From contig BCIK01000011.1 in assembly GCA_039545295.1 (NCBI GenBank), positions 372,537 to 436,536 on the forward strand: DNA of 64,000 bases, in the 5' to 3' direction. This document shows, piece after piece, positions 31,334-42,939 of the stretch. A program made the translations under genes and the position numbers. This stretch comes from Udeniomyces pyricola (lineage: Eukaryota > Basidiomycota > Tremellomycetes > Cystofilobasidiales > Mrakiaceae). The notes under the pieces were generated by a model that did not search any database, had not been told where the DNA came from, and saw only the letters and a program-made list of their open reading frames with translations. The number at the start of each line of letters is the position of its first letter. Within the stretch, counting starts at the first letter, position 1.

Positions 31334-32274
31334 GAGTCTGGTTGAGGCACAGTGCGGTGTCGCTTATGAATTACAAAGGGGTTGGGGGTAGGGGGTGTTG
31401 TTAGACAGATCAGGAGTCGTCATGATCAAAGGCTGGTTTCCTTTGACGATCTCCACTTGCCCCATTCCTTTGGCCCCTCCCTCTTGGTCCTTTCTTTTCC
31501 TTTCCCCATCCTGACATTTCTTCTTTCCTCTCTTTTGTCCTTTCATGTAGTTCCTTGATCTTATCCCGTCCAATCCTATCCTATCCTATCTTTCCCTATA
31601 CTTCTCATGTATCCCTTCCATCGCATATTCCTTTCCATCTCACCGTACAAAAAAAAGACAACAATCTGCACTCCTCTCCTTCCCAGTCACACTTTCCTTT
31701 AGTTGGCCGCGCGCTTGTTCTGTTCTCAACTTCATCTTGACCGACCGGTGTCATGACCCAACATCCCTATCTACTTGGTCGTACCGTCTTTGCATCATGA
31801 TTCTCATTTGATTGTGCTTCGTGTTTTCGTTTTGATTTTCCTGCTTGCCGATCGGGCTCATTCGCTATATCCTTGACTCGTCTCGACTTTCAAACNCCCC
31901 CCCCCCCTCCCTAGGGTTGTCCCATATTCCCATGTCTTGAGATGTTCTGTGACCTCTTTGAGGGAATTCGAGCAAACAAAACGAAAGCAAGATATATGTA
32001 TAGAGCCTCGTTGATCAAGGAAGGGTACGCTCAACAAGTACGCCATATTGGATATTACCCCTGTATCCGATCTTCTTCTCTTGATTGACGACGTCAGGGC
32101 CAGACTTGGATATGGATTCAATGTTCCCGATGCATAATCCAATCAGGCTTGCAGGAGTGGAAAAGAAACACTGCTATTATGGTATACGTATGATTCATCC
32201 AAAACCCCCTTTCCATGGCCTTTCCACAATCCACTTCCTCCCTTTCTTCTCTGCTACCACTCCCCAGCCATCAT
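31334..32274. other. convergent intergenic region
   Basis: Pyrimidine-rich DNA between the Ser-rich protein and Cdc16. It includes a short C run with an N at about 31897. No gene seen in either strand. Confidence 0.6.
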
Positions 32275-35200
32275 TCAATCTTCGATATCCATCGTCGAGT
32301 TGTCCTCTCCATCCATAGACATGGAAACCTCTTCCCCTTCATCCTCCTCGTCCCTTCTACTCACCATTTGCCCCTCCTGCTCTTCTCCCCGTCTCCTCAC
32401 TCCTCTCTCATCCGTCTTCGAGTTCTCCACCTCCTGCTCGTCGCGTTCTATCGCTGACCCATCCGGGTTCAACCGGAACGGATCGAACGTCTCCGATCGC
32501 AGCGCCAGAGGAAGGTTCGCGATCGAATGAAGCGCGCCCAAGAGGAGACTCGAGGCGTCGAGCGCGAGGGTGAGGAGCGTCGTGACTTGGGACGATTGAG
32601 GACAGAGTGAGAGAGCCTTCGGGCAGTCAATTGCAATCACGAAAAAAAAAAAAGAGAGAAGAAGAAAAAGAAACAAGTTGAAGTTGGAGTGTTATATACA
32701 GAGAGAAAGAGAGAGCGAACATCTGACGATTTTACGGACCTCGTGGTACATTTCGATGGCCTCGTTGAGGTTCCCCTGGAGATGATGGACCATGCCTAAT
32801 CCTGCGCATGCCCGATCCGAGATCGGATCGAGACGGAGAGCTTCCATGTACGACGCCTTGGCTTCATCAAGTTGTCTAAGAGTAAGGGACAATTTTCATC
32901 CATGGGAAAGCAATGGAAGGATTGAGAGGGATGAGAGGGTGAGTTAGGAAAAGGGTTAACGTAGATATGAGTGTAAGACCACGAGCCAAACATATGACGA
33001 GGGAAGAGAGAAAGGGAGGGGGGGGGGGNGGGNGAAGGGGGAGCATGAAAAAGGGAAGTGACTTACGATGCTTTCCGATAAGCATGACCTAGATTGAGAT
33101 GGGTAGGCGCCCAAGTCGATGGCATCCCTTGCATCGCACTTGCCGCACTAAGCGCACGTTCAAACAACCTGATGGCTTCAGCATATCTTTGAGGAGAGAG
33201 AAAAGCAAGAAGAAAAAAGAAAACACGATTAGAGAAAAAGGACAAGAAAGGGGTTCAGGAATCGAATCAAGACGAAAAGGGATGGAAGTGAGATTAGTCT
33301 ATATCATCAAACCTATGGACTCGGATACTACCCAATCCTAGAAGAAGAAAAACCCCTAAAAGGCGGGCAAACGAGCGCCGACTTACTGTCCATTGGTGTA
33401 AGCGACAACGCCCATCTCATGAAAGAGCAAGGGATCCGTTTGGCAGATGCTCGCGGCCGATGCAAAGTGATCGGCCGCGATGGAGACATTTTGGAGTTGG
33501 AGATGCTCCATGCCGATGAAGAGCAAAGGGAGATGAGAACTGACACACAAACACACACACACACACACAAGAGGAAGTAAAGAAGGAAAGAAACGACCGC
33601 AAAAGAGGGAAGAAGGGTAAAGAAAATCCAAGAGGCAACACAACATCACCGAGCGAGAGTCAGCCAATATTCACACTCAAGGAGGGACGAGGGAGAAGAA
33701 ATACAGGGAAGAAAAACGTACCCTTGGAATAACCGAGTAGCGGTCGAATACGCTGTGATGGCTTGATCGTGCTCCTTCTCGAGCGCGAACGAATGAGCAA
33801 ATGCGATCCAGGCCGGACCGAACCGGGGGTTCATCAAGCTTGCTTTCCTGGGAGTAGACATCACGTGATCCAAGACGAGCGACACAACAGGAGGTTGGAG
33901 AGTCAGGGGATGATACGTGAGTTGGTTAGATCCAATTCGATGGGGTTTAATCGCACAAGTCGTTCTGTCGATTTGCGGGACCAAAGGGAGGGTTGAAGTG
34001 AGATGGACGAACCCAAAATATCGCCTTGCATCGCCCCAACGCTCGCCTGTGTGGTACCAAAGACCAACGGCGTACCAGCTGATAGCCTCGTCCGGTTCGG
34101 ATTCCGCTAGTCGATGGGCGAGCAGGAAGAGAGCGGACCGGAGGCGAGGGAGGTGATGCATGCATGCCAGGTGGAGTGGAAGCGTGGGAGAGTGGGAAGG
34201 AGAGACTGTGAGGATTCTGAACGTCGTTTCGGAAGGAACGAAAGTAAAGTGGAAGATAAAAGAGTCAATGACATGGTGAATCAGATGATGGCGAAACTGA
34301 GTGAGAACGCCAGGAGTAAGAAAAATCTATCCAACCAACCGAGAAGTAACAGCATAGCACTCGTTCCACTTGTATTGAGCATAGAGGGTATCGGCGAGAG
34401 CAAAGAGCACGTCCGCATTGTCAGAAAGGGCATAGCCCGCTTCAAGACGTCGACGGGCAACGGTGATTTCATGCAGGTGATTATACTGCGCAAACATAAA
34501 AGAAGCAAAAGATCAACGTCCCGTGCGGGTTTGAGTAGAATCGGGACGGCGGCGTAACGCTGTCAAGGAAGGCAAACCATCAGAACGTACCTTCTTCAAT
34601 CGAGTCAGATACATCATGCGAATGAAATCCGCGCATTCTTCGGTCTGCTCTTTGTAGCATAGCCCTTGGATAGTCTCCCATTCTAAAAAAGATGCACGGC
34701 CAACGAAGAATAACGAATTCGAAAGGTAACAAAGAAAAAAAAATGAGCTTTTTGATGTATTGTTTCTCGTCCGAAGGGAAAGAGGGAGAGGTCATTTATG
34801 CTCTTTCGCAGAGAAGGCAAATCAGCAGACAAGCAGAAAGACAACGATACATACCTTCCTCCACGCCCATCATTTCCCCTGCAACAAGCGCATTGAACGC
34901 ATCATAGCACCTCACATCGAGAGACAAAGCTTCCAGGAAGGATTCCTTGGCTTGGAGCGTCGAGGAAAGACGGAGATGGATCTGACCTCGAAGAAGACAC
35001 ATGGAAGATTCAAGCTAAGCGAAAGAGAGAGAAAACGACAGGAGTGTCGCCCAAGAACATCGATTGCAATAGACGAACGAGGAGGAGAAGAATTGGCGGT
35101 GGGGGCGGGGGGTCATCAGTAATGCAGTTTGTCAAGGAAGAGTGACAGAGATGAAGACGTACCTTGAAGCCACCATCAGATTTGATTGTCGGACCACTCA

Positions 35201-36871
35201 AGGCTAAGAATTTGGTAGGTAACAGAAATTCACACCTTTGTCTGCCTCAGCTCGTGTTAAAAACCAAACTCTGCGTTTCATATGGACACACGAGGACTGA
35301 CCTGTGCCTTGGAAGGGATTTGATTGACCGAGCATCTCGAGAGCTTCTTGCCACAGTCCCATTCGAACCTGTGCATGATCCTGCGGGTCAGTCGATCTTC
35401 CCTCTGGTCTCTATGGTGATTACCGGCGTCAACTGAAGGCTTTGACTGACCTGACACTGAGCGGCAAGGTATCGGCAAGCCAGACTGAGATCCACGAGTC
35501 TTCCTTCTCCGCCTTCCTCGAGCTCGCCTTTGATTGCGCCGTCCCTCTCCCAAAGATCCTCTGCCTCTTCGAGGATGCCACCTTCCCCTCGGATAAGCTC
35601 TGCTTCTCGCCTCTCTTGCGTAGTCATCAGCTCATCGAGGTCGAGCTCAAGACGCGGGGAGTGAGCCCTTTCTTTACCCTTGTAAGATGATGTGGGGATA
35701 AGTTGAGCAGACGATGGGGGTGGACGTTGATGGAACGGGGGCGGGCGGGAAGGCGGAAGAGGGTGAGTGAGAATTCGGAGGGCTCGAGTATACTGAGTTG
35801 TGAGGAAGTGGATTTGGGCAAGCCAGAAAGCATCATTACGGTCGCCTGGCAAAGTGGTTGGCAAACAGAGAGGGTCAGCACATGAATGCAACAGTCAATC
35901 CACTCGGAGCGTCCCAAAACAAGTGGAAGATGGACGTTCGAAAGCCAGGTTTCTGATCATACCTGTCCAACTGAGAACTTTGTCTCCCCAGAAAGCTGCT
36001 GTGTCATAGAGATGCTGCATCATGGCGTCGTGTCGCCACATACGCATCTTGTCGACCATCCTCTCCCAATCCTCCTTTGTCTCTTCCTCCAATTCATCTT
36101 CCTCGTCCCTTTCGACCTCTTGCTCAGCTGCCGCTCGTCCTTCGAACCGAATACTGCTATCCTCCATTGTCGTTTCTTGATCGTCCTCATGCAGATTCAT
36201 CCTGCCATTGACCGGAGGGCGTCCAAGCCTTGATCGGATAGGTGTTATGCCTCGCACAGAAGCCGATCCAGCCGGCGGAAACGGCGACCCAGGTACACCA
36301 AGGTTGTTCTGCGCACGCGTCGTTGGCCGACGAGGTGAAGTTCCTAAAGAGGCTGTGGCAGCGAGATGCGACGCGTTGGAGGAGGAGATGCTTAGGGAGG
36401 ATGGCTTGCGCTTGAGGTCGCGTCGACGGCGGTTCGGCGGAGGCAGGAGGCGGGGCGAAACAGGGAGTATCGAAGAGTTGTTGGCACCAAAATCATCTGC
36501 AACGAGAGCATGTTATATAAGAAGATGGAGTCATCGTTAGACTGGCTGGTGGGATACTCGCAACGACCGGGTCCAGAAAGCGCCCCAGAGTAAGGGAAAG
36601 AATACTCCAGACGGCTGGCTAGACGCGACAAGACGCATCTCGCGTCGTGAACCTCGACGGAAGCGCATGACTGCAAAAGATCGATAAGATGAATCAACGA
36701 CTCGCCTTCGTTATCGTCTCCGCGGTTAGACAGATGGTCCATGAGACCCTCTGGACCGAAGCTAAAGGAGCCCGAGAGCGATTGACGCTGTTGCTGACGG
36801 AGGGCGAGCGAGGGTAAGGGCGGAAGAAAGAAGTTGTTTTTGGCGTTTGGCCGCGGAGGTGGAGTGGCCAT
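32275..36871 (-). CDS. CDC16: anaphase-promoting complex TPR subunit Cdc16/Apc6
   Basis: A gene of about a dozen exons from [15 protein letters not shown] (36871) to STMDIED-stop (32275). An N-terminal disordered part is followed by tetratricopeptide repeats: [130 protein letters not shown], then LGHAYRKAS and [19 protein letters not shown]. The WYAVGLWYH and [13 protein letters not shown] segments are characteristic of Cdc16/Cut9. The subunit homodimerises and scaffolds the APC/C ubiquitin ligase in the nucleus, which triggers anaphase and mitotic exit. The tail is acidic. Introns are short and several contain low-complexity DNA (a CA array at 33543-33570 and a G run with two N's near 33030). 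Not every exon edge was fixed; expected length is about 850-950 residues. Confidence 0.92.
33543..33570. repeat. CA dinucleotide array within a Cdc16 intron
   Basis: An (AC)n run with one A insertion, inside the intron between two TPR-coding exons of the Cdc16 gene. Confidence 0.85.
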
Positions 36872-37685
36872 GGGGTAGGTTGAGTGCTAGAGAGATGGGA
36901 GGACAAGGTTGAGGCGGTGATTGTTGGTGTGAATGGAATGGCGATGGCGAGATTGTGGTGGGTGGAGGGGAAGGCAGTCGCGTACATGTAGACTGATCTC
37001 GTGCAAGTTGCGTTTGGTCGACTGATCACCGAATAATAATGTACAATGATAATAATGATAGATTATGATGATTGGCAAGCGCCGCCGATGACGACGGGTG
37101 TCGACGCGTCTTTGCTTTTAGAATTTTGTCTTGAACTCTGAGATATAGGAATGCATTGATAAAGAGGATCTACTTCTGCTCAAATCACAAAGGAACACAA
37201 GAAAAAGAAGAGAGAAGAGGATGCATGTGATGCCTTGAATTCCTTCCAATAATCTTCTCCACTGAACAAACTGAAAGCCAGCCAGAGCCGGCGAAAGCAA
37301 CGGCATCAGTCGCCCAAAGAACAACGCGTTTGCCCTTGACGTTTCCATCCCTTCTCACTCGCATCTCGACACCCTACACCCGCACCAAGTCAGTCGTTCT
37401 CTCTTCTTCGCTACGCAGCAACCTCTCCCGCCATGATGTTTAACTAGTAAAAGGAATGATCGAGCCAGCCATGACATACGAGAGCCCGTCCCTAGCCCCT
37501 CCGACATCCACCTGGTCGCGCTTTCTCTTCCGTCCTTGCTACCATGTCCTTCGCTTTCGCTTCTCACTGCTCTCGTTTTCGCCTAAGCTTCATCCTCTTC
37601 TTTCTCTCGACGTCTTGACCTCCCATCTCCCTCTACTCCCCGCGCCCGAACAACATCCTGCTCGAACCAAGCTCCCGAGATCATG
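36872..37685. other. upstream region of Cdc16; no supportable gene
   Basis: A/T-rich near 37030-37070, then mixed sequence. From about 37470 the + strand is strongly pyrimidine-rich (CCTCTTCTTTCTCTCGAC and similar), which would suit a promoter or leader for the structured RNA candidate that follows. Short minus-strand frames at 37118-37348 carry no domain. Confidence 0.5.
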
Positions 37686-38516
37686 GGACGTAAGGCCGGA
37701 CGTCCATCTATCTCTTTCTAGAGAAGTCTCATCACTAAGTCTCCGCCCTCCCCACCGAGATCCACAGGGCGGTAGGATAGTGTGCTTTCAGTGCTGGATG
37801 GTTATGAGAGAGTGAAGGAGCCGTGATGAACGAGAATGCACCATCTGCTCATCCTTCTGGTGGTCTGACTTGTGGAGCCGAGACCCGTTGATGGTACCCT
37901 TTTTGCTTTCGGGCAAGGGGGGATCAGCGGGTCATCGTTGCTCGGTCTGTCCATCGAGAGGGAATGAAGGGTGATGTACCTTATTCTTCGCCAACCCTAA
38001 TCTCTCTCTGTCCATACACATTGCGTTGCATACGTCCTTTCGGGCAAAGGCCGAGTACTACATATATCCCCCCAGAGACGCCTTCCGGGCGTCTCCCCTC
38101 CCAAATAGGCCGAGCCCTCTCGCACGCAGTTCCCGAGCGAGAGGGTGGATCCAGCAGAGGTGCTTTAGGGAGGGACAGCTACTCCGTCAGGAGGACAACC
38201 GAAACAGCGAGCCCCTCCACAAGATCCAGAGGGTTGCTCGTGAGGATTCCGGAGGTCACAACGATGCTCTCATCGTTCTTTCAAACAAGGGTCTCTGTCG
38301 AGACGAGTGGTGGTTGGAACGTCGGCTTGGATCCTCACGGATGGGAAAGGAGCGAAGCTCGATCGCATTGCCTAGCGTAGCAGCCTGGTGGTCGTTGAGT
38401 TGCCGTATGGCGACAGCGGAGAGTGGTTTGAACAAGGTCGATGGGGTGCGCGATGTGGAGGAGACAACACGACTTTAGGTGGCGAAGGCTGTGGACTCAA
38501 TGGATCTGGGCTTTCG
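37686..38516 (+). ncRNA. candidate structured non-coding RNA, unidentified
   Basis: No protein is recognisable, but the + strand holds a series of near-perfect stem-loops with small loops: 37686-37705 (6 bp), 37743-37772 (7 bp), 37878-37945 (CCGAG and GACCCG closing stems around a 10-bp helix 37897-37922 with loop UUUCGG), 38036-38050 (5 bp), 38075-38095 (8 bp, loop UUCCG), 38115-38145 (9 bp), 38208-38240 (5+4 bp with a UU bulge), 38260-38277 (7 bp, loop CUCU), 38291-38304 (5 bp, loop UGUC), 38350-38360, 38399-38414 (6 bp, loop GUAU) and 38483-38516 (8 bp). Several need G-U pairs that would be A-C mismatches on the other strand, so + is the likely sense. Ends are not defined. Candidates are telomerase RNA, RNase P/MRP RNA or a structured leader of the downstream J-protein mRNA; I could not find convincing P/MRP conserved regions. 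Confidence 0.5.
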
Positions 38517-38687
38517 ATGGCTGGCCTCGGACGAGACAACAAACTTTGCAAGAGACTTATGGGTCCACTGAGCGGCTTTCACATCCCTACACCATTGTTA
38601 CTACTCTAGTTTGCGGACAAAGGACTGACTTGCTGCTTGTGCCTTCATCTGTTTTGGTCCTTTGGACTTGGTTCCCAGTTGTCGGTC

Positions 38688-40291
38688 ATGTCGAATCTCA
38701 GTACGACTCAATGTCCCTCGTCCGACTAGCGCTTGCCCGTAGATCAGGTGTAGGGTGGTAACGACTGACAGCTTTGTTGCGTCGTTCCAGCACAGTCGCT
38801 CCTCTTATTCCCCTCGTTCTCCCGACGGTGTTATCCCTCTTACCGCTACCACATCGTCTGCGGACCCCTCAGGCCACCCGCAATCTTCTCATCGCAGTGA
38901 CGACCCTCTACATCATCTACACTTTTGTCTCGACCGACCTAGCTCATTCGTCAGAGCCCAATCTTTACTCCCTGCTCGGCTTCTCGCGGACTATCTCCCC
39001 TGAAGGAATCACCACTGGCTATCGAAGCTGGGCAAAGCGCAACCATCCCGACCGTTTACGCGGTGTGGGTGTTCAAGAACGATTTGTTCGCGCGACGGCG
39101 GCCAAGAACATCCTTGGGGACCCGGTCCGGCGATGGGCTTATGATCGCTTTGGCGAGCAAATCGTTCATTGGAAGGGCGTCGCGACCGAGAGGGAGTTCC
39201 TCATCCGGGGTCTGACCAACTCGATTGGGTTCTACGTCGTATCGGCCGGCGTCCTCGTGTTTTGGTCGCTGACGGGGCAAGGAGGATCTAAGAAGACGAG
39301 CTTTGTGCGTGTTGTGTCCTAATGAAGGTCTATGTGATTTGTCGTGTAGGATGGGTCACTGTGCTCCCAGAACTGACGTTGGTCTTCGCTTCTGTCTTGT
39401 TCGGTATGTCTCTTTTCTCACAACAGTGGCGGAATATCTCACTTCCTGCGCTGTTCATCCTCGAGCTCTCGCTCTACACCCTTCCGAGTCCCACTGCCTT
39501 CAATGCTTCTCCTGCATTAACCTCCTCAGCTTCCATTCACCCTCTTCCGATCCGCGTCCTTACCTATCTCTTCCCTCAACGGACTCAGCATCAACTCATC
39601 CAGCTCCTTCACAATCTCTATCTTTGCTTCTCGATGGTCCTGAATCAACTCGTCCCTCTGCTCTTCCCGTCGTCTCGATTGCCACCTGACGCTTCGACCA
39701 AGAGCCTCGAGGAACGAGAGGCCGAACTCGCCGCAGTATCTGAAAAGCTGGCGGTTTTGGTTTCCATAGCAGAACTTGAGGGTGCGTTGTCCTTTTGGAT
39801 GCTATCGCTATCGCGTTCGCTTCCGCCTTCATCCTTGTGTCATTAGATTTCATCTTTAGTTGATGTTGAATTGTCAAGATCTTGCAAGTTGATACACACA
39901 CCCCCGACACTTTGATTGGTTTCCACGATTTGTTCGAATAGCCGCCAAGCTTTACAAATCATCCCTTTACCCTATCCTCTCTGCCCCATCCGGTTGGACA
40001 TCCGAGGAGTCCGACGATCCTCTTCCACGGCCTCTCAGTCAGCTTCTCGAAGACGAGCAAGTCCAAGTGATGATTGATCATCGGATCCGGACCCATCCTG
40101 CTGTGGCTCCCGTGTGGGCACGGGCAATTGACGAGGCGCGGGCAAAAGAGGAGGCGGAACGGCACGACTCGAGCCGCGCGTCAGAGACGCAGCTTGTAGC
40201 TGAGGGGGGCGAGTGGGAGAGGTCGGAGGCCGATGTCGTCTTGATCGATGAGGAAGATGGGTCGGATCGCGAAGAGGGCATCATGGTTTAG
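38688..40291 (+). CDS. J-domain (DnaJ-like) integral membrane protein
   Basis: Four exons, 38688-38700, 38772-39308, 39350-39781 and 39942-40291, join to give 443 residues. The 13-base first exon (MSNL plus one base) is chosen because it fits the acceptor phase and gives a 71-base intron with a branch-like element. The donor at 39309 (GTGTTG) is weak; GTGCGT four bases earlier is stronger but breaks the frame. Two hydrophobic segments come first (VAPLIPLVLPTVLSLLP and NLLIAVTTLYIIYTF), then a J domain beginning LYSLLGFSRTISPEGITTGY with the HPD motif in AKRNHPDRLRG and DPVRRWAYDRFG. Two more membrane segments (FYVVSAGVLVFWSL; LPELTLVFASVLFGMSLF) follow, then a soluble acidic tail. HPD activates Hsp70, so an ER or mitochondrial co-chaperone is likely. 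It lacks the Brl domain of Sec63 as far as I can see. Confidence 0.75.
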
Positions 40292-40721
40292 TCTGGAGAG
40301 GTGCTAAGTACGCAGGTGGAGAGCGGTTGTATTGATCATTGATTGGCATATCATACGTATACATATGGATTTATAACTAGTGATGGGACGTTGAATAGGT
40401 GATAGATGGTATCATATCATGTAATGCAGACATTGCTTGCCAGATCGGTCAATCCGGGCCGATGAGAGATGTGGATGGGAGCTACTGTGATGACGTCGAG
40501 GATGAATGTAATTATATTATTGATTATCCATACTTTTCAACGGTATAAAGGGCTGGATGGGGTCGAAGAATTCAGCTGATGGCCCCGAGTCGTGAGGGAA
40601 AAGGAAGCAGATGACTTGCAGATGACAGGCGGATCAGCCTGGGTCAGCCGACTGTTTCCTTTGCCCTTCCACACAGACTATTAGTTGGCTAGTTGGTTCC
40701 CCCCCCCCCCCCCCCCCCCCN

Positions 40722-40767
<46 letters not shown>

Positions 40768-40912
40768 CTTGTCCTTTTACCCCCACCATCTCGCTCCCCT
40801 ACCCTCCCAATCACCATCTCACCCCATTTATCACCCACTCGCTGGCTATTTCCACTCCCACTATACTCCTTTCCAATCAACCCACCCACTTCAACCCCCA
40901 TCTTCACCCACC
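40292..40912. promoter_or_regulatory. intergenic region with long poly-C tract
   Basis: A/T-rich from 40320 to 40560, then a run of about 68 C's with one N (40699-40766) and a pyrimidine-rich leader directly before the next start codon at 40913. Confidence 0.6.
40699..40766. repeat. about 68-base homopolymer C run (one N inside)
   Basis: An almost pure C tract with an N at 40721. Its true length is uncertain, since such runs are poorly sequenced. It lies on the coding strand about 150 bases upstream of the next gene's start. Confidence 0.9.
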
Positions 40913-42375
40913 ATGGCCACTCCCAAAGGCGCCTCGACCCCTCGCCCGGTTGGCAAGCCGGTTGAGCCGGACCCCTCCGACCTGCTCGATCAACTCTCGC
41001 TCGTCAGTGACCCCGCCAAGGCCAAGGACATTCCACCAGCCACCGCTCCCGATCTCCCTGCCATCAACTCTCAGTCGTCCGAAGTGATGCGAGCCCATCT
41101 CGAGGCCGTCCAGAAGGAGCGTGTCCACAAGCTCGAGCTTTCCGAGCAGGGAGATTGGGTCCCGATCGCATTCCCTCTTCCAGGGGCCATGGGTAGGGAA
41201 GTCGACCCGAGCATCCTCGTCGGCAAGGTCCTCGACCTGGCCGGTGACCGAGGACCCATCAGAAGAAGGAGCCGACGAGAGATTGAGTTTGAGGACGGGG
41301 CGAGATGGGAAGTTGTCCTTGAAGGTCAGCTTTGACTTCTCCCCTTTTCCTTTCATCTTCTTTCTCACTCCCTTTGGACTGGTCTCGTCCTCTCCCCTCC
41401 TGAGCGCTCCAAGCCCCTCCTGTGGCATACATGCGCATCCATTTCATTCGATGGTGGTTAGCTGATGACAGGCAATCGGATTGGTAGAGCCGAGAGGTTT
41501 CAACGATGCCCCATACAATAATACATAAGGGGGACTTTAAATTCCCCTTGAATTGTTCCCATCGTTGTCGTCAGCGTTTGCCTGCTGCACCTCTCTGTCT
41601 CTCCTTTCCTATGCGCCGCCATGTCTTGTCTGATGGTCCTTGCTTTAGACAATCCCTAGGTGTACACACACACACACACACACCTACCTTCCCCAGCCAC
41701 ACCTTCGAGAGAAGTCGTCGCTGACGCTGCCTTTGTGCATTGTCATCGTCGTTTCCTCCCTCAGGCTTCCACCATCTCACTGACGAAGAAGACGCTCTCG
41801 ATCCCCTCACCAACGGTAGCGGTACGATCCTTCGCTCCTCCTCCCGATGGGACTCCCTCTTCGACCCCGAATCGCCGTACACCCCCGAGTCGCCCGTCAT
41901 CATTGAAGACTGCTCCTACGGCGTCCGCGCGAGTCTCCTCCCCGCCGATGTCCTTGCCGAGCTTCAGAAGGCCGCCACTGCTTCCCTCACTGCCCCCAGT
42001 ACCGACGATGATACTAACGCCAAACCAGCGGCAGCCAAGACCACCAAGCCCAAGCGAAGTGAGGCGACTGAGAAAGCCCTCGAGGAGATCGCTGCCAAGG
42101 GAGCCGTTGGTTTCGGCGTCCGATGGAGCCACCCGGGCAAAGTGGGCGAGGGCGAGAGTTTGTGGGGTTGGATCTGGGGCGAAGATCAAGACAGCTCTGC
42201 CGCGGACGACTACGATGAGGACGACGATGAGGACGATGGAGGCGATGGTGCCGTCGCGTTCAAGGGCGTCCATCTCATCAAGGCCGAGGACGACGACGGG
42301 AGCCGATTCGACCGAAACGGCGGCGAGAGCGATGAAAACCTTGCTGCCGATGGGTCCGATCTCGGCGATCTCTAA
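40913..42375 (+). CDS. acidic protein of unknown function
   Basis: Two exons, 40913-41324 and 41765-42375, join through a GTCAGC donor and CTCAG acceptor to give 340 residues (VVLEGFHHLTDEED across the junction). The start MATPKGASTPRPVG follows a pyrimidine-rich leader. The N-terminal half has an ordered-looking part (VMRAHLEAVQKERVHKLE, EQGDWVPIAFPLPGAMGRE) and a basic patch (RGPIRRRSRREIEFEDG). The second half has SYGVRASLLPADVLAELQ, then a Lys/Ala-rich linker and an unusual Trp-rich motif, GESLWGWIWGED, followed by a highly Asp-rich stretch. I recognise no family. The intron carries a CA array (41663-41682). The acidic tail suggests a protein that binds basic partners such as histones or ribosomal proteins, which is inference only. 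Confidence 0.8.
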
Positions 42376-42939
42376 AGGAGACGTTTTGTCGAGAGGGCGG
42401 ATTGATTTGGTCCTTGTGTTGAGAGCCGCTTGGTATGGCTGTGTATTCGTGTGTGTGTGTGTATGTGGGTGAGTGGGTGAGTGGATGGGTGGAACTTGTT
42501 TTTGTTATTCTTTTCTTTGTGATGGTATGTATGTAGCTATCATGATCGAGCGTGTGGGTCTGTACTCTTTTTTTTTTTTTGTCTTTGTTTGATAGCGTGG
42601 TATGTACCGATAGATGTGATGATGTCTGATTGAAATGATGACATTGAGGGTGACTGGATAGAAAGAGAAAAGAAAAGGAGATGAAGACATGGACGATAGA
42701 AGATATATAAACCTCATGATTTTTGTTGGAATAATGATGAGGATGGAAGCGCCGCCAGAGCAACCAAGTCAACCGGCTCAAATTCCCACCCGGCTTTCTC
42801 CTTCGCTCCCCGACCTCCCCTCCCCCCTTGGCCCAGCCTTCCCTCTCCCGTCCCACCACCGCCTTCTCTCTCTCTCTCTCTCTCTCCTTCTTCACCCACA
42901 TCACACACACACACACGTACACATCACCCACTCATCAAC
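42376..42939. other. intergenic region
   Basis: 3' region of the acidic protein followed by the Rpb6 promoter. It contains GT, CT and CA microsatellites, the last two (42868-42916) forming the Rpb6 leader. No gene seen. Confidence 0.6.

Noticed and set aside
38026..38478. A 150-codon open frame over the structured RNA region
   Set aside because: It overlaps a similar frame in another phase, resembles no protein, and the DNA is better explained by base-paired stems.
38075..38560. RNase P or RNase MRP RNA as a definite call
   Set aside because: Size and position would fit, but I do not see convincing CR-I and CR-V sequences able to form the P4 helix.
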